Part shown: positions 18,507-28,638 of the stretch, one piece after another
Position numbering within the stretch: the first letter of the stretch is position 1
Layout: every line of letters begins with the position of its first letter
From: Natronomonas gomsonensis
Lineage (GTDB): Archaea > Halobacteriota > Halobacteria > Halobacteriales > Haloarculaceae
Assembly (NCBI RefSeq): GCF_024300825.1
Contig: NZ_CP101323.1
Location: 124,001 to 188,000, forward strand
Direction of reading: 5' to 3'
DNA: 64,000 nt
Notes under the pieces: generated by a model
What the model saw: the letters and a program-made list of their open reading frames with translations, nothing else
The model's database searches: none
Told to the model about the DNA's origin: nothing
Program-made: the position numbers and the translations under genes

Positions 18507-20003
18507 TTAATTCGTACACTCTACCCAATCGCCATCAGAGAGTCTTGCTGTTTCACTGGCGCTGGAAAGAGTAGTACGCAGACATTCACCCCCTGATATA
18601 CTTGCGCGTAATTCTAGCGGATATTTTTCCCCCTGTGGCTTAATATCGATTGTACCGCTCTGAACATTTCTTGTTTTGGATTGACCTCCAATAATTTCGA
18701 ATGTAACTTGTGCTTGAGTTGTGAGTGTAAAATCAAATGTGGCTTCATTTGGGTTACCCGATTTCCCGCTTGCGGACGAGTCTCCGACCAAACTCTCAAA
18801 AGAAGCCGCGACTACGTCAACAGTGATTGTGTCAATGTCGTCTCCTCCACTGGCGTATAATACACCAGTATCATCAACTGACTCAAAGACTATTTTGAAT
18901 CCCGGTGTTTCTCCGTCAGTGCCATCCGAACCAGTGAGCGCATCGGAGTCATCGATATTTGATACGATTCCTCCACTGTGGCCTGCGTCAATTACGACGT
19001 CATTAACCGGCGCACCTGAATTCCGATTGGTGACATCAACGAAGAATCCTGGGCTATTTACTGTAGACCCTGAATCAACTTCGATATCCTCAGTAGCACT
19101 GTCTCTGACTTGACTGTTCTCGTTGATAATCTTGGTAGTGTCCCACTGAACATTGTATGTCGCGTTGCCACCTGTTGCTGGGTTAGAGGGCCCCGGTGGC
19201 GAGAACGCAGGCTCACCATTCAATCCCGCAACCGCACATGATACACGATAATCGCCGCCGTCGAAATCCAACTCAACCTGATTCGTTCCGACATCACTCG
19301 CCGTCACGTCGGTTCGGTCCGACAAGATGTCGTCTTCCCACTCACCGGCGGAGAACCGAGACGGGAGCGTAATCGTCGGATTGCTGACTGTCGTACGGTA
19401 TCGACTCGTTGCGTTTATTTCGATGTTTGAAACACCGACGGCGTTCTCGGATACCTCCCCGGTGAGCAATAGGAGATTGATACGGTCGTTTCCGCTTGCG
19501 GACTCGACGAGGCGCTGGTCACCGAAGATGTTCCCTTCACGGAACTGCCGCGTGGTGAATCGGTTCTCGTAGACGATAGAATTCGCGTTGTCGAATTCGG
19601 CATATCCGGGTCGGTATACGAGCGAACGAGAGGTAGCTGTCCCGCCGTCCCGACAGACGCTTACTGAACTCCCCGACTCGATAATCGATACTTCTCCTGC
19701 CTCTGTCGTCCTAAGACTTCCCGCAGCAGGCGGCGGATTCAACGCAAGCATTCGAGAGGGGTACTGCGGGCCGAGGTCGATGCTCGCCGACCGCGTGTCG
19801 CCGCTTTCGACCGCGTTGACGAGGTTGCTCTCCAGCTCTGCGAAGTCACTCTGCACGTCTTGGAAGTGGTTGAACTCCACCTCGGCGTTCTGATTCGGAA
19901 CGGCGAACGCCTGATAGCCCGCAAAAGCCAAAATCAGTATCGTGAAAATAAGCAACGCCCCGATGACGACTGGTTGGCCACGTTCGTCATCGGCGAATGT
20001 CAT
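18507..20003 (-). CDS. secreted/pilin-like surface protein, paralogue of the 6297 gene
   Basis: 498 residues from ATG 20003 (MTFADDERGQPVV); a second ATG five codons upstream is possible. A charged start, then one hydrophobic helix (about 12-34) as in archaeal pilin-type signal segments. After it come PNQNAEVEFNHF and YPSRMLALNPPPAAGSLRTTEA, matching the 6297 protein position for position. The remainder is Ser/Thr-rich beta sequence with Cys pairs near residues 119, 256, 477 and 496. As in its paralogue the distal half (18530-19200) is distinctly AT-richer. Likely a cell-surface or pilus-associated protein; function unknown. Confidence 0.75.
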   Translation of the reverse strand: MTFADDERGQPVVIGALLIFTILILAFAGYQAFAVPNQNAEVEFNHFQDVQSDFAELESNLVNAVESGDTRSASIDLGPQYPSRMLALNPPPAAGSLRTTEAGEVSIIESGSSVSVCRDGGTATSRSLVYRPGYAEFDNANSIVYENRFTTRQFREGNIFGDQRLVESASGNDRINLLLLTGEVSENAVGVSNIEINATSRYRTTVSNPTITLPSRFSAGEWEDDILSDRTDVTASDVGTNQVELDFDGGDYRVSCAVAGLNGEPAFSPPGPSNPATGGNATYNVQWDTTKIINENSQVRDSATEDIEVDSGSTVNSPGFFVDVTNRNSGAPVNDVVIDAGHSGGIVSNIDDSDALTGSDGTDGETPGFKIVFESVDDTGVLYASGGDDIDTITVDVVAASFESLVGDSSASGKSGNPNEATFDFTLTTQAQVTFEIIGGQSKTRNVQSGTIDIKPQGEKYPLELRASISGGECLRTTLSSASETARLSDGDWVECTN

Positions 20004-20054
20004 AGCGACCATTCGCACGTCGAGAATAAAAACACCACGCCGAACTCGGCGGCG

Positions 20055-20633
20055 TTACTCGTCTTCGTCGATGACTTCGGGGTCGGCGAGGGCGGTTCCC
20101 AGCGAATCCAGTCCGTTCACCCACTCGGCGACGAGGCCGTACTCGATGTCCTCGGCCACGTCCATGTCTAGGGACTCGCCGTCGAACAACAGTGTCCCGG
20201 CTTGGGCGCAGTAGGCGAGGGCGGCGTCGACGTCCTCTTCGGCTTCGGCGTCGGCGGCCGCGCGGATGTACTCGGTGACCGAGCCCTCCTCCGGTGGGCC
20301 GCCGGCGACGTACTCCTCGGCGGCGTAGAAGACACAGACCAGCGAGGTCTGGACGCCGTCGATGAGCATGCGCTTTTCCTCGTCCTCGAAGTCGACTTCC
20401 GAGAGGACGATGTCGCGGACGCGGGCCAACTCCTCGAGGGCGGCATCGTCGTCGATTTCGCCGTCCTCGTACTCGGCGACGATTTTCACGACGGCGATGG
20501 CGGCGTCGTCCTGGAGGTTCAACAGCAGGCGTGCGGAATCCTCGTCCTCGGGGTCGATGTCCTCGTCCCGGAGTCGGTCGAGCCAGTTGTTCCACCGCTC
20601 TTCAGTGTAGTACTCGCCGGGGGGTGTGCTCAT
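20055..20633 (-). CDS. DUF2150-like haloarchaeal protein
   Basis: 192 residues, very acidic, all-helical in appearance, without membrane segments. The N-terminus (YYTEERWNNWLDRLRDEDIDPEDED, shown only in part as YTEERWNNW) and the LIDGVQTSL block fit what I know as the DUF2150 family, conserved across haloarchaea without assigned function. ATG at 20633. Confidence 0.72.
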   Translation of the reverse strand: MSTPPGEYYTEERWNNWLDRLRDEDIDPEDEDSARLLLNLQDDAAIAVVKIVAEYEDGEIDDDAALEELARVRDIVLSEVDFEDEEKRMLIDGVQTSLVCVFYAAEEYVAGGPPEEGSVTEYIRAAADAEAEEDVDAALAYCAQAGTLLFDGESLDMDVAEDIEYGLVAEWVNGLDSLGTALADPEVIDEDE

Positions 20634-20722
20634 GCTCGAAGGTACGGTGGACGGGGGATATGCCTTTTCCTTGTCGCGCCGGATGCGTGTCGGTTCGCGG
20701 GGCGTGGTCGGTGCGTCGGGAT

Positions 20723-21034
20723 TTAACGCTCCCGTCTGGCTTCACGACCGAGTTCTCGCTCGACGGCATCGACCTTCTCGTGGGCGCGCTGGTCGCGGGT
20801 TCGTTTGTCGTCGATTTTCAGGAACGTGCTCACGCGGTCGGCGTCGACGGCCTTGTGTGCGGCGCCGACCGCTGCGAGCAGCGTGTCGATGTCGTCGGCT
20901 TCGATGACGGTTCCCATCGGGTTGGTCTCGTAGGACACGTCGAACTCGTCGAGGGCGGCGACGGCCTCTGCGACCTCGCTGGCCATGCTGTCCTCGACGA
21001 CCGGTGCGACGCTGAGGAGTGCGACGACGCTCAT
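20723..21034 (-). CDS. MTH1187/YkoF-like thiamine-binding family protein
   Basis: 103 residues with a ferredoxin-like layout: VALLSVAPV as first strand, then helix, FDVSYETNPMGTVIEAD, and a helix of KAVDADRVSTFLKIDDKR. This is the pattern of the MTH1187 (former DUF77) family, some members of which bind thiamine or related small molecules. Single gene, ATG at 21034, divergent from the hydrolase gene 52 bases away. Confidence 0.8.
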   Translation of the reverse strand: MSVVALLSVAPVVEDSMASEVAEAVAALDEFDVSYETNPMGTVIEADDIDTLLAAVGAAHKAVDADRVSTFLKIDDKRTRDQRAHEKVDAVERELGREARRER

Positions 21035-21085
21035 ACCGGGAGGAGGGCATCAAGGGATAAATAGCCGCCCGCCGACGCCGTCTCC

Positions 21086-21979
21086 ATGAGCGACACCGAC
21101 TTCGACCGACTGTCGGTCGACGCCAACGGTCTCACCTTCGAATGTCTCCGCGCGGGCGACGGCGACCGCCTCGCCGTCTGCCTGCACGGCTTCCCCGACG
21201 ACGCGGGGTCGATGGCGCCCATCCTCGAGACGCTGGCCGACGCCGGCTTCACCGCCGTCGCGCCGTACATGCGCGGCTACGGCCCGACCGACCCCGCACC
21301 GGACGGCGACTACTCGGCGACTGCCCTCGGTGCCGACGCGGTCGCTCTATCCGAGGCGCTGGGCGAGCGCTTCGAAACGGACGACGCTGTCCTCGTCGGC
21401 CACGACTGGGGTGCCGTCGCCGCCTACGCTGCAGACCGGGTCGACTCGACGGCGTTCTCGAAGATGGTCACGCTGGCCGTCCCGCCCGGGTTCGAAGGGT
21501 TGCTGTTGGAACACCCGCGACAGCTGCTCCGCAGTTGGTACATGTGGTTCTTCCAGATCCCGGACGCGCCGGAGCGCGCCCTCCGATGGCGGGAGTTCGC
21601 TCTCGTGGAGTTCCTCTGGGGACTGTGGAGCCCCGATTGGGACTACCCCGACGAGCGCATCGAATCGGTCAAAGAGACGTTCAGAACCGGCGAAACGGTC
21701 GAACACGCCGTCGAATACTACCGGGATACGGTCGGCCCGCAACTGTCGTCGATGGCCCGAGGGGACCTCCCCTCACTTGAGGACACGCCGCCCGTTGAGA
21801 CGCCGACGCTCGCCATCGCTGGGGAGAACGACGGCTGTATCGGCCCGGCGCTGTTCGACCACGCCGGCGAGATCATCGCAGACTGTCGCGTCGTGCGCGT
21901 GCGCGAAGCAGGCCACTTCATGCATCAGGAACGGCCGGACGTGGTGACCGAGGAAATCGTCGACTATCTCGTCGAGTGA
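21086..21979 (+). CDS. alpha/beta hydrolase (epoxide hydrolase-like)
   Basis: 297 residues. The oxyanion motif HGFPDD begins at His34, the nucleophile elbow GHDWGA carries Asp107 rather than Ser, and EAGHFMHQE near residue 280 gives the catalytic His. An Asp nucleophile in GHDWG is typical of epoxide hydrolases and haloalkane dehalogenases; a helical cap rich in Trp/Tyr (SWYMWFFQ) lies between. True substrate unknown. Confidence 0.85.
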   Translation: MSDTDFDRLSVDANGLTFECLRAGDGDRLAVCLHGFPDDAGSMAPILETLADAGFTAVAPYMRGYGPTDPAPDGDYSATALGADAVALSEALGERFETDDAVLVGHDWGAVAAYAADRVDSTAFSKMVTLAVPPGFEGLLLEHPRQLLRSWYMWFFQIPDAPERALRWREFALVEFLWGLWSPDWDYPDERIESVKETFRTGETVEHAVEYYRDTVGPQLSSMARGDLPSLEDTPPVETPTLAIAGENDGCIGPALFDHAGEIIADCRVVRVREAGHFMHQERPDVVTEEIVDYLVE

Positions 21980-22151
21980 TCGTCACCGAAACCCGTGGGG
22001 GGATGTTGAACCGGAGCCAGACGTGCTCGCTCACTCCGTTCGCTGCGCGCGACTGGCAGGGTTCAAATCACGGTTTCGAGTTCGTGGCTCCTGTCTGACG
22101 AGCAGGCCTCGCTTACGCTCGGCACTACTCGTCGGGTAGTCGCCACAAAAA

Positions 22152-22222
22152 TGCGCTGGCGGGGATTTGAACCCCGGTTGTGACCATGGCAAGGTCACGT
22201 GATACCACTACACTACCAGCGC
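22152..22222 (-). tRNA. tRNA-Gly(GCC)
   Basis: On the minus strand a complete cloverleaf: 7-bp acceptor GCGCTGG/CCAGCGC, discriminator A, anticodon stem GTGACC/GGTCAC region with loop TTGCCAT giving anticodon GCC, and T-arm with GGTTCAAATCC. No encoded CCA and no intron. Confidence 0.93.
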
Positions 22223-22361
22223 GCCCTTCGCATCAACTCGTACCGGGGAGATGAATAAAAGGCTTGCGAAACCGCCGACTGCGTGGCCGTCCGTCGCTTG
22301 GCAACGATCCACACTCCGAAACGCCTGTCAACGGCCGACACGGCGCGTGCATACCGCGATA

Positions 22362-22369
22362 CTTTTAAG
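22362..22369 (+). promoter_or_regulatory. TATA box of the SPOUT-ribosomal protein operon
   Basis: CTTTTAAG, 56 bases before the first ATG at 22425. Transcription from about 22395 would leave a ~30-base leader. It is the only convincing promoter seen for the 14-kb gene string that follows. Confidence 0.55.
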
Positions 22370-22424
22370 CTAGGATTTTGAAGGGATAGCACAGTCTGGT
22401 GAACGGAAACGGAAGCGACACGGC

Positions 22425-23264
22425 ATGACACGCAGCGTACTCGTGCCGTCGTCTTTGACCCGGGAGGCCGAGGACAAACGCGAGGCGACTCGCAAACTCG
22501 GTTACGTCGCACGCGCGGCGGTCATCTTCCGGGTGGACCGACTCATCGTCTACCCCGACCGAGGGGGCGACGACGGGCGGTTCGGCGACGGGTTCGTCGA
22601 CACGGTACTGTCGTACGCCGCAACGGCACCGTACCTCCGAAAGGAGGTATGGGCCCAGCGGGACGAACTGGAGTACGCCGGCATCCTGCCGCCGCTCCGC
22701 ATCCGCTCACAGACCGGCTCCGGATCGGACGGTTCGGGGTCGTTAAGACAGGGAATCGTGACCGAGGTCGGATCTGACGGGCGCGTTCGGGTCAATTGCG
22801 GACTGCAACACCCGATCTCTCTCCCCGTTCCGCCATCGATGGCGGTCGAGGAGGGGGAGCGCGTCACCATCAGGGTCTCTTCGCGACGGCCGGTTCGCGC
22901 GAAACTCGTCGATGAACCCCTTCCGGGGTTCTCGGTGGAACGCGCGACCATCGACGACGCCCTCACACGACCGGACGCCGGCGTGCGCATCGCCGCCTCC
23001 CGGTACGGTGAGGAGTTGACGGTCGACCGTCTCGACCAACTGGTCGAGCGGACGGCCACCGACGGCCTGACAGTCACCTTCGGCGCCCCCGAGCGGGGAC
23101 TGCCGGAGATACTCGACTGTCAGCCAGGCGAGGAGGTCATCAGCGATGACGAACCCAAAGCGCGGTTCGACCTTTGGCTCAATACGGTTCCGAACCAGGG
23201 TAGCGAGGTCGTGCGCACCGAAGAAGCGGTGTTCGCAACGCTCGCGCCCCTCACACTAGAGTGA
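22425..23264 (+). CDS. SPOUT-type RNA methyltransferase (DUF171/Methyltrn_RNA_3 family)
   Basis: 279 residues. Strand and loop pattern VLVPSSL ... VDRLIVYPD at the N-terminus, an OB-like inserted domain (GIVTEVGSDGRVRVNCGL, about 108-165), and a C-terminal knot part with VTFGAPERGLPEIL and FDLWLNTVPNQGSEVVRTEEA. This is the family found just before uL3 in haloarchaea, predicted to methylate rRNA or tRNA. Six bases separate it from rpl3, so it is co-transcribed as first gene of the ribosomal operon. Confidence 0.8.
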   Translation: MTRSVLVPSSLTREAEDKREATRKLGYVARAAVIFRVDRLIVYPDRGGDDGRFGDGFVDTVLSYAATAPYLRKEVWAQRDELEYAGILPPLRIRSQTGSGSDGSGSLRQGIVTEVGSDGRVRVNCGLQHPISLPVPPSMAVEEGERVTIRVSSRRPVRAKLVDEPLPGFSVERATIDDALTRPDAGVRIAASRYGEELTVDRLDQLVERTATDGLTVTFGAPERGLPEILDCQPGEEVISDDEPKARFDLWLNTVPNQGSEVVRTEEAVFATLAPLTLE

Positions 23265-23270
23265 GACACA

Positions 23271-24281
23271 ATGCCACAACCAAGCAGACCACGCAAAGGC
23301 TCGATGGGCTTCAGCCCCCGCAGCCGTGCGGCCAGTGAGGTCCCGCGCTTCAACTCCTGGCCGGACGACGAGGGACAGCCCGGGCTCCAAGGCTTCGCCG
23401 GATACAAGGCCGGCATGAGTCACGTCGTTGCTATCAACGACGAGCCCAACTCCCCCCGAGAGGGCCAGGAGGAGACCGTCCCGGTGACCGTCGTCGAGAC
23501 GCCACCGATGCGGGCTGTCGCCGTCCGAGCTTACGAAGACACGCCGTACGGACAGCGCCCCCTGACAGAGGTGTGGACCGACGAGGTCCACGAGGACCTC
23601 GAACGGGCACTGTCCGTCCCAGAAGAACAGACCGGAGACGCCGAAGGCCAGATTCGGGAGGCACTCGACGCGGGTGACCTCGCCGACGTGCGGGTCATCA
23701 CCCACACCGTCCCGAGCGGCCTTTCGAGCGTTCCGAAGAAACGTCCCGACGTGATGGAGACACGCGTCGGCGGCGGTTCGCTCGCGGACCGATTCGAGTT
23801 CGGTCTCGACCTCGTCGACGACGGCGGGGAGCACGCGGCCACGGACGTGTTCCGTGCCGGCGAGTACGCCGACGTCGCGGGTATCACGAAGGGCAAGGGG
23901 ACGCAGGGTCCCGTCAAGCGATGGGGCGTCCAGAAGCGGAAGGGCAAACACGCCCGACAGGGCTGGCGCCGACGTATCGGCAACCTCGGCCCGTGGAACC
24001 CCTCGCGCGTCCGGTCGACGGTCCCCCAGCAGGGACAGACCGGCTACCACCAGCGCACCGAACTGAACAAGCGCCTGCTCGCCCTCGGCGACGAGGAAGT
24101 CACCCCCGACGGTGGCTTCGTCAACTACGGCGAGGTCGACGGCGCCTACGCGCTGGTGAAAGGCTCCGTTCCGGGTCCGAACAAGCGCCTCGTGCGCTTC
24201 CGACCGGCGGTGCGACCTGCCGACCAACCGCGCCTCGACCCCGAGGTGCGCTACGTCTCCACCGTCTCCAATCAGGGATAA
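23271..24281 (+). CDS. rpl3: ribosomal protein uL3
   Basis: 336 residues, the long archaeal/eukaryotic form. The basic finger reaching toward the peptidyl transferase centre is recognisable at ~205-240 (KGKGTQGPVKRWG, with Trp218, His227 and Trp232). The insert at ~100-140 is acidic, a halophile trait. Begins with the conserved MPQPSRPRKGSMGF. Three bases before rpl4. Confidence 0.97.
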   Translation: MPQPSRPRKGSMGFSPRSRAASEVPRFNSWPDDEGQPGLQGFAGYKAGMSHVVAINDEPNSPREGQEETVPVTVVETPPMRAVAVRAYEDTPYGQRPLTEVWTDEVHEDLERALSVPEEQTGDAEGQIREALDAGDLADVRVITHTVPSGLSSVPKKRPDVMETRVGGGSLADRFEFGLDLVDDGGEHAATDVFRAGEYADVAGITKGKGTQGPVKRWGVQKRKGKHARQGWRRRIGNLGPWNPSRVRSTVPQQGQTGYHQRTELNKRLLALGDEEVTPDGGFVNYGEVDGAYALVKGSVPGPNKRLVRFRPAVRPADQPRLDPEVRYVSTVSNQG

Positions 24282-24284
24282 CAC

Positions 24285-25031
24285 ATGAAGGCAACAGTAC
24301 GTGACCTGAACGGCGACGACGCGGGCGAGGTCGACCTGCCGGACGTCTTCGAGACGCAGTTCCGGCCCGACCTCATCAAGCGCGCCGTCCTCGCCGCACA
24401 GGCCAACCGACAGCAGGACTCCGGTACAGACGAGTACGCGGGTCTTCGAACCCCGGCGGAATCCCACGGTAGCGGCCGCGGGATGGCGCACGTCCCCCGA
24501 CAGAACGGGCGTGCCCGGGAGGTGCCCCAGGCCGTCTCCGGCCGACCGGCACACCCCCCGAAGGTCGAGAAGGACCGCGGACTCGACATCAACACGAAAG
24601 AGCGCAAACTCGCCACCCGCAGCGCCATCGCGGCGACCGCGGACGGCGACCTCGTTTCCGAGCGCGGTCACGACTTCGATGGGGACCTCGAGATTCCGCT
24701 CGTCGTCTCCGACGAGTTCGAGGACCTCCAGAAGACGAAGGAGGCCGTCGAGACGCTCGAGGCACTCGGTGTCTATTCGGACATCGAGCGCGCCGAGGAC
24801 GGCAAGTCCGTCCGCGCCGGCCGCGGGACGACCCGTGGCCGGAAGTACACCCAGCCGAAGTCGATTCTCGTCGTCACGAGCGAGGAACCCTCGCTGGCCG
24901 CCCGCAACCTCGCGGGCGCCGACGTGACGACCGCTTCCGAGGTCAACACCGAGGACCTCGCACCCGGCACCCACGCTGGGCGACTCACGCTGTGGACCGA
25001 GAGCGCCCTCGAGGAGGTGGCCGAGCGATGA
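24285..25031 (+). CDS. rpl4: ribosomal protein uL4
   Basis: 248 residues, archaeal L4/L1e type. The flexible loop that lines the exit tunnel is seen at about 50-90, including GLRTPAESHGSGRGMAHVPR. The C-terminal third is shorter than in eukaryotes. Its TGA overlaps the ATG of rpl23. Confidence 0.97.
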   Translation: MKATVRDLNGDDAGEVDLPDVFETQFRPDLIKRAVLAAQANRQQDSGTDEYAGLRTPAESHGSGRGMAHVPRQNGRAREVPQAVSGRPAHPPKVEKDRGLDINTKERKLATRSAIAATADGDLVSERGHDFDGDLEIPLVVSDEFEDLQKTKEAVETLEALGVYSDIERAEDGKSVRAGRGTTRGRKYTQPKSILVVTSEEPSLAARNLAGADVTTASEVNTEDLAPGTHAGRLTLWTESALEEVAER

Positions 25032-25276
25032 CGCTGAAACACCCGCTCGTCACCGAGAAGGCGATGAACGCCATGGACTTCGAGAACAAGCTGCAGTTCA
25101 TCTGTGACTCCGGAGCCACCAAAGGCGAAATCGCCGACGCCATCGAGGCGCAGTTCGACGTGGCCGTCGCGTCGATAAACACGCAGAATACGATGAACGG
25201 CGAGAAGAAAGCGACCGTGCGTCTCTCCGAGGACGACGACGCACAGGAAGTCGCATCGCGAATCGGGGTGTTCTGA
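25028..25276 (+). CDS. rpl23: ribosomal protein uL23
   Basis: 82 residues, near the peptide exit where SRP docks. Pattern LKHPLVTEKAM at the start and VASINTQNT in the middle. ATG 25028 overlaps the rpl4 stop (ATGA); an in-frame start 12 codons earlier lies within rpl4 and is not needed. Confidence 0.96.
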   Translation: MTLKHPLVTEKAMNAMDFENKLQFICDSGATKGEIADAIEAQFDVAVASINTQNTMNGEKKATVRLSEDDDAQEVASRIGVF

Positions 25277-25278
25277 AC

Positions 25279-26010
25279 ATGGGACGACGAATCCAAGGCC
25301 AACGACGCGGTCGCGGTACGTCCACGTTCCGGGCGCCGTCGCACCGCTACAAGGCGGACCTCTCGCACCGTAACGTCGAAGACGCGGACGTCATCTCCGG
25401 TGAGGTCGTCGATATCGAACACGACCCCGCACGGAGTGCGCCGCTCGCCGACGTGCAGTTCGACGACGACGACCGCCGACTCGTCCTCGCTCCCGAGGGC
25501 ATCACCGTCGGCGACACGATTCAGGTCGGCGTCTCCGCCGAAATCGCCCCCGGAAACACGCTCCCACTCGCGGAGATTCCCGAGGGCGTTCCGGTGTGTA
25601 ACGTCGAACGACAGGCCGGCGACGGTGGGAAGTTCGCACGCGCTTCCGGCGTGAACGCGACGCTTCTCACTCACGACCGCAACGCAGCGGTCGTCCAGTT
25701 GCCCAGCGGCGAGATGCGCCGCCTGTCGCCGGATTGCCGCGCCACCATTGGCGTGGTCGCCGGCGGCGGACGAACGGAGAAGCCGTTCGTCAAGGCCGGC
25801 AACAAGCATCACAAGATGAAATCGCGGGGTACGAAGTACCCGCGCGTCCGCGGTGTCGCGATGAACGCCGTCGACCACCCCTTCGGTGGCGGCGGCCGAC
25901 AGCACCCCGGCAAACCCAAGAGCATCTCCCGGGACGCGCCGCCGGGCCGCAAGGTGGGCGATATCGCCTCCAAGCGGACCGGTCGGGGCGGCAAAGGAGG
26001 TAGAGAATGA
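25279..26010 (+). CDS. rpl2: ribosomal protein uL2
   Basis: 243 residues, peptidyl transferase centre protein. [13 protein letters not shown] at the N-terminus binds rRNA; the near-invariant block [14 protein letters not shown] near residue 200 contains the catalytic-centre-proximal histidine. Two bases after rpl23, overlaps rps19 by four. Confidence 0.97.
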   Translation: MGRRIQGQRRGRGTSTFRAPSHRYKADLSHRNVEDADVISGEVVDIEHDPARSAPLADVQFDDDDRRLVLAPEGITVGDTIQVGVSAEIAPGNTLPLAEIPEGVPVCNVERQAGDGGKFARASGVNATLLTHDRNAAVVQLPSGEMRRLSPDCRATIGVVAGGGRTEKPFVKAGNKHHKMKSRGTKYPRVRGVAMNAVDHPFGGGGRQHPGKPKSISRDAPPGRKVGDIASKRTGRGGKGGRE

Positions 26011-26429
26011 GTTCGGAATACCAAATCGGCCACGAGGGTGACTTCACCTACCGTGGTCACACGCTCGACGAGTTGCAGGAGATGGAACTCGACGAGGTTG
26101 TGGAACTGCTTCCCGCCCGACAGCGGCGAACCATCAAGCGGGGCCTCTCGACTGAAAAGCAGAAACTGCTCGAGAAGGCACGCTCGCGTGGCGCCGAGGA
26201 AACCGCGAACGACCCGATTCGAACCCACCTGCGGGATATGCCGATCCTGCCGGAGTTCGTCGGATTGACGTTCGCCGTCTACACCGGCCAGAGCTTCGAA
26301 CGCGTCGAGATAGAACCCGAGATGATCGGGCACTATCTCGGCGAGTTCCAGCTCACGCGTTCGTCCGTCGAACACGGACAGGCGGGCATCGGGGCTACCC
26401 GCTCCTCGAAGTTCGTCCCGCTCAAATAA
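26007..26429 (+). CDS. rps19: ribosomal protein uS19
   Basis: 140 residues, small-subunit head. [13 protein letters not shown] and [12 protein letters not shown] mark the conserved core, and LGEFQLTRS near the end matches archaeal S19. The ~45-residue N-terminal extension is the archaeal S15-like part. Confidence 0.96.
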   Translation: MSSEYQIGHEGDFTYRGHTLDELQEMELDEVVELLPARQRRTIKRGLSTEKQKLLEKARSRGAEETANDPIRTHLRDMPILPEFVGLTFAVYTGQSFERVEIEPEMIGHYLGEFQLTRSSVEHGQAGIGATRSSKFVPLK

Positions 26430-26431
26430 TC

Positions 26432-26899
26432 ATGGGAATCAGCTACTCAGTCGACGCCGACCCCGAGAAGACGGCGAAAGCCATGCTTCGGGAGCGTCAC
26501 ATGAGCCACAAGCACAGCAAGGAGATCGCCCGCGAAATCAAGGGCAAGACCGCTTCGGATGCGGTCGAATACCTCGAAGCGGTCGTCAATGAGGAGAAGT
26601 CCGTTCCGTTCAAGTCCCACAACTCCGGTGTCGGTCACCGAAACGACATCGAGGGCTGGGACGCGGGACGGTACCCCAACAAGGCCTCGAAGGCCTTCCT
26701 CGACCTCCTGGAGAACGCCATCAACAACGCCGACCATCAGGGATTCGACGGTGAGGCGATGACCATCGCCCACATCGCCGCCCACAAGGTCGGCGAGTCG
26801 CCGGGACAGAAACCCCGCGCGTTCGGTCGCGCCTCGGAGTGGAACACTCCGCAGGTCGACGTCGAACTTATCCTCGAAAGCGAGGAGGAGAACGAATAA
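26432..26899 (+). CDS. rpl22: ribosomal protein uL22
   Basis: 155 residues; its hairpin lines the exit tunnel. [18 protein letters not shown] is the archaeal-type start and [19 protein letters not shown] is the tunnel hairpin. One-base TAATG junction with rps3. Confidence 0.96.
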   Translation: MGISYSVDADPEKTAKAMLRERHMSHKHSKEIAREIKGKTASDAVEYLEAVVNEEKSVPFKSHNSGVGHRNDIEGWDAGRYPNKASKAFLDLLENAINNADHQGFDGEAMTIAHIAAHKVGESPGQKPRAFGRASEWNTPQVDVELILESEEENE

Positions 26900-27819
26900 T
26901 GGCAGACGAACACCAATTCATCGAGAACGGGCTTCAGCGAACCCAGATCGACGAGTTCTTCTCGGAAGAACTCTCCCGTGCCGGCTACGGCGGTATGGAC
27001 GTCGCGAAGACGCCGATGGGCACCCAGATCGTGCTCAAGGCCGAAAAGCCCGGTATGGTCATCGGCAAAGGCGGGAAGAACATCCGAAAAATCACCACTG
27101 AACTGGAGGAGCGGTTCAACCTCGAAGACCCCCAAATCGACGTTCAGGAGGTCGACGAACCGGACCTCAACGCCCAAATCGTCGCCGACCGACTCGCCAA
27201 CGCCCTCGAACGGGGTTGGTACTTCCGGAAGGCCGGCCACACGACCATCGACCGCATCATGGACTCCGGCGCACTCGGCGCCGAAATCGTCCTGAGCGGA
27301 AAGGTCACGGGCGCACGCTCACGCGTAGAGAAGTTCAACCGTGGCTACATCAAGCACAACGGCGAACCCGCCGAGACCATCGTCGACAGCGGCGTCGGCG
27401 TCGCGGTCATGAAACTCGGCACCATCGGCGTGCGTGTGAAAATCATCCCGCCGAACGCGGAACTCCCCGACGACTTCGAGGTCTACGAGGACGTCGAAGT
27501 CGAGGACTTCGTCGAAGAGCCGGAAGGCGAAATCGAGGACCTCCTCGAAGAGCCCGAGGATGCCGAGGGCGAATCCGTCGGCGCCGACCCCGAGGAAGTC
27601 GCCGAGGACGCGGCGGAAGCGGAGGTCCCCGACGACATCGAAGAGGAAATCATCGACGAGGAGGTCGACAGCGAGGAAGGCGCAGCGCCGACGTCGCCAC
27701 CGGACTCCGCGGAAGAGGAGGAACCGGAAGAACTCGACGAGGACATTGAGGCCGAGGCGGCCGACCTCGTCGAGGAGATGGAAGCGGACGAAGACGAAAA
27801 CGAGGAGGCTGAGGAATAA
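26899..27819 (+). CDS. rps3: ribosomal protein uS3 with long acidic tail
   Basis: 306 residues. KH type II motif [15 protein letters not shown] near residue 52; core runs to ~205. The last ~95 residues are almost entirely Glu, Asp, Ala and Pro, an acidic extension common in haloarchaea and absent from bacterial S3. ATG at 26899 shares one base with the uL22 stop; earlier in-frame starts lie inside rpl22. Confidence 0.96.
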   Translation: MADEHQFIENGLQRTQIDEFFSEELSRAGYGGMDVAKTPMGTQIVLKAEKPGMVIGKGGKNIRKITTELEERFNLEDPQIDVQEVDEPDLNAQIVADRLANALERGWYFRKAGHTTIDRIMDSGALGAEIVLSGKVTGARSRVEKFNRGYIKHNGEPAETIVDSGVGVAVMKLGTIGVRVKIIPPNAELPDDFEVYEDVEVEDFVEEPEGEIEDLLEEPEDAEGESVGADPEEVAEDAAEAEVPDDIEEEIIDEEVDSEEGAAPTSPPDSAEEEEPEELDEDIEAEAADLVEEMEADEDENEEAEE

Positions 27820-28028
27820 TGGCCATCCTACACGTCGACGAAATCCGCGACATGACGCCCGCCGAGCGCGAGACGGAGCTCGAACAGCTCGAAACCGAGC
27901 TGCTCAACGAGAAGGCCGTCCTCGCCGCCGGTGGTGCCCCGGAGAACCCGGGTCGCATCGGCGAACTCAAACGAACCATCGCGCGCCTGAAGACGGTTCA
28001 GCGCGAGGAGGGCGACTTCGAAGAATGA
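27819..28028 (+). CDS. rpl29: ribosomal protein uL29
   Basis: 69 residues, two helices ([19 protein letters not shown] and [15 protein letters not shown]), the usual coiled-coil of L29 beside the exit site. ATG overlaps the rps3 stop by one base. Confidence 0.95.
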   Translation: MAILHVDEIRDMTPAERETELEQLETELLNEKAVLAAGGAPENPGRIGELKRTIARLKTVQREEGDFEE

Positions 28029-28303
28029 CCCCGAAGTCGCTCGTTCGCCACGAACTCGCCGGCCTCGATGTCGAGGTCACCGATTCGCCCAATCCCGACC
28101 TCGTCGGGATAGCCGGGCGCGTCGTCGACGAGACGACGAACACGCTGCTCGTGGCGACGAGCGATGGGGTCAAACAGGTGCCGAAGGCCGCGGCGACGTT
28201 CCGGTTCACCGTCGATTCCACCGACGTGGTGGTCGAGGGTGACCGACTCGTCGCTCGCCCTGCCCGACGCACCGAGCAGATTGGAGGTTCACTATGGCAA
28301 TAG
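28025..28303 (+). CDS. rnp1: RNase P protein component 1 (Rpp29)
   Basis: 92 residues. Small Sm-like barrel ([18 protein letters not shown] ... [11 protein letters not shown]) that helps archaeal RNase P mature tRNA 5' ends. The location between uL29 and uS17 is the normal archaeal arrangement. Four-base overlap with rpl29 and ten-base overlap with rps17, so it depends on the ribosomal operon. Confidence 0.93.
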   Translation: MTPKSLVRHELAGLDVEVTDSPNPDLVGIAGRVVDETTNTLLVATSDGVKQVPKAAATFRFTVDSTDVVVEGDRLVARPARRTEQIGGSLWQ

Positions 28304-28638
28304 GACTCGACGTAACTCAGCCTCCGGAGCCGGAAAATCCGGAGGAGTACGACTACGAGACGTGTCCGTTCTTCGGTGAGTTGCCCGTCCGAGGGCAGGT
28401 CATCGAGGGGACGGTCGTCTCGACAGACATGGAACGTACCGTCGTCGTCGAGCGAGAGTACGACGTGAAGGTACCCAAGTACGACCGCTACATGAAGCGG
28501 CGGTCGCGCATTCCGGCCCACGTGCCGGAGGTACTGGAGCCGCTCTCGGTCGGCGATGAAGTAAAGATTGCAGAGACGCGACCGCTCTCGAAGACGAAGA
28601 GCCACGTCGTTGTCGAAGTCACGGGAGGTGAGGAGTGA
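28294..28638 (+). CDS. rps17: ribosomal protein uS17
   Basis: 114 residues with the OB-fold core: [19 protein letters not shown], then [17 protein letters not shown] and [20 protein letters not shown] longer acidic N-terminus than in bacteria. Stop shares a base with the rpl14 ATG. Confidence 0.96.
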   Translation: MAIGLDVTQPPEPENPEEYDYETCPFFGELPVRGQVIEGTVVSTDMERTVVVEREYDVKVPKYDRYMKRRSRIPAHVPEVLEPLSVGDEVKIAETRPLSKTKSHVVVEVTGGEE

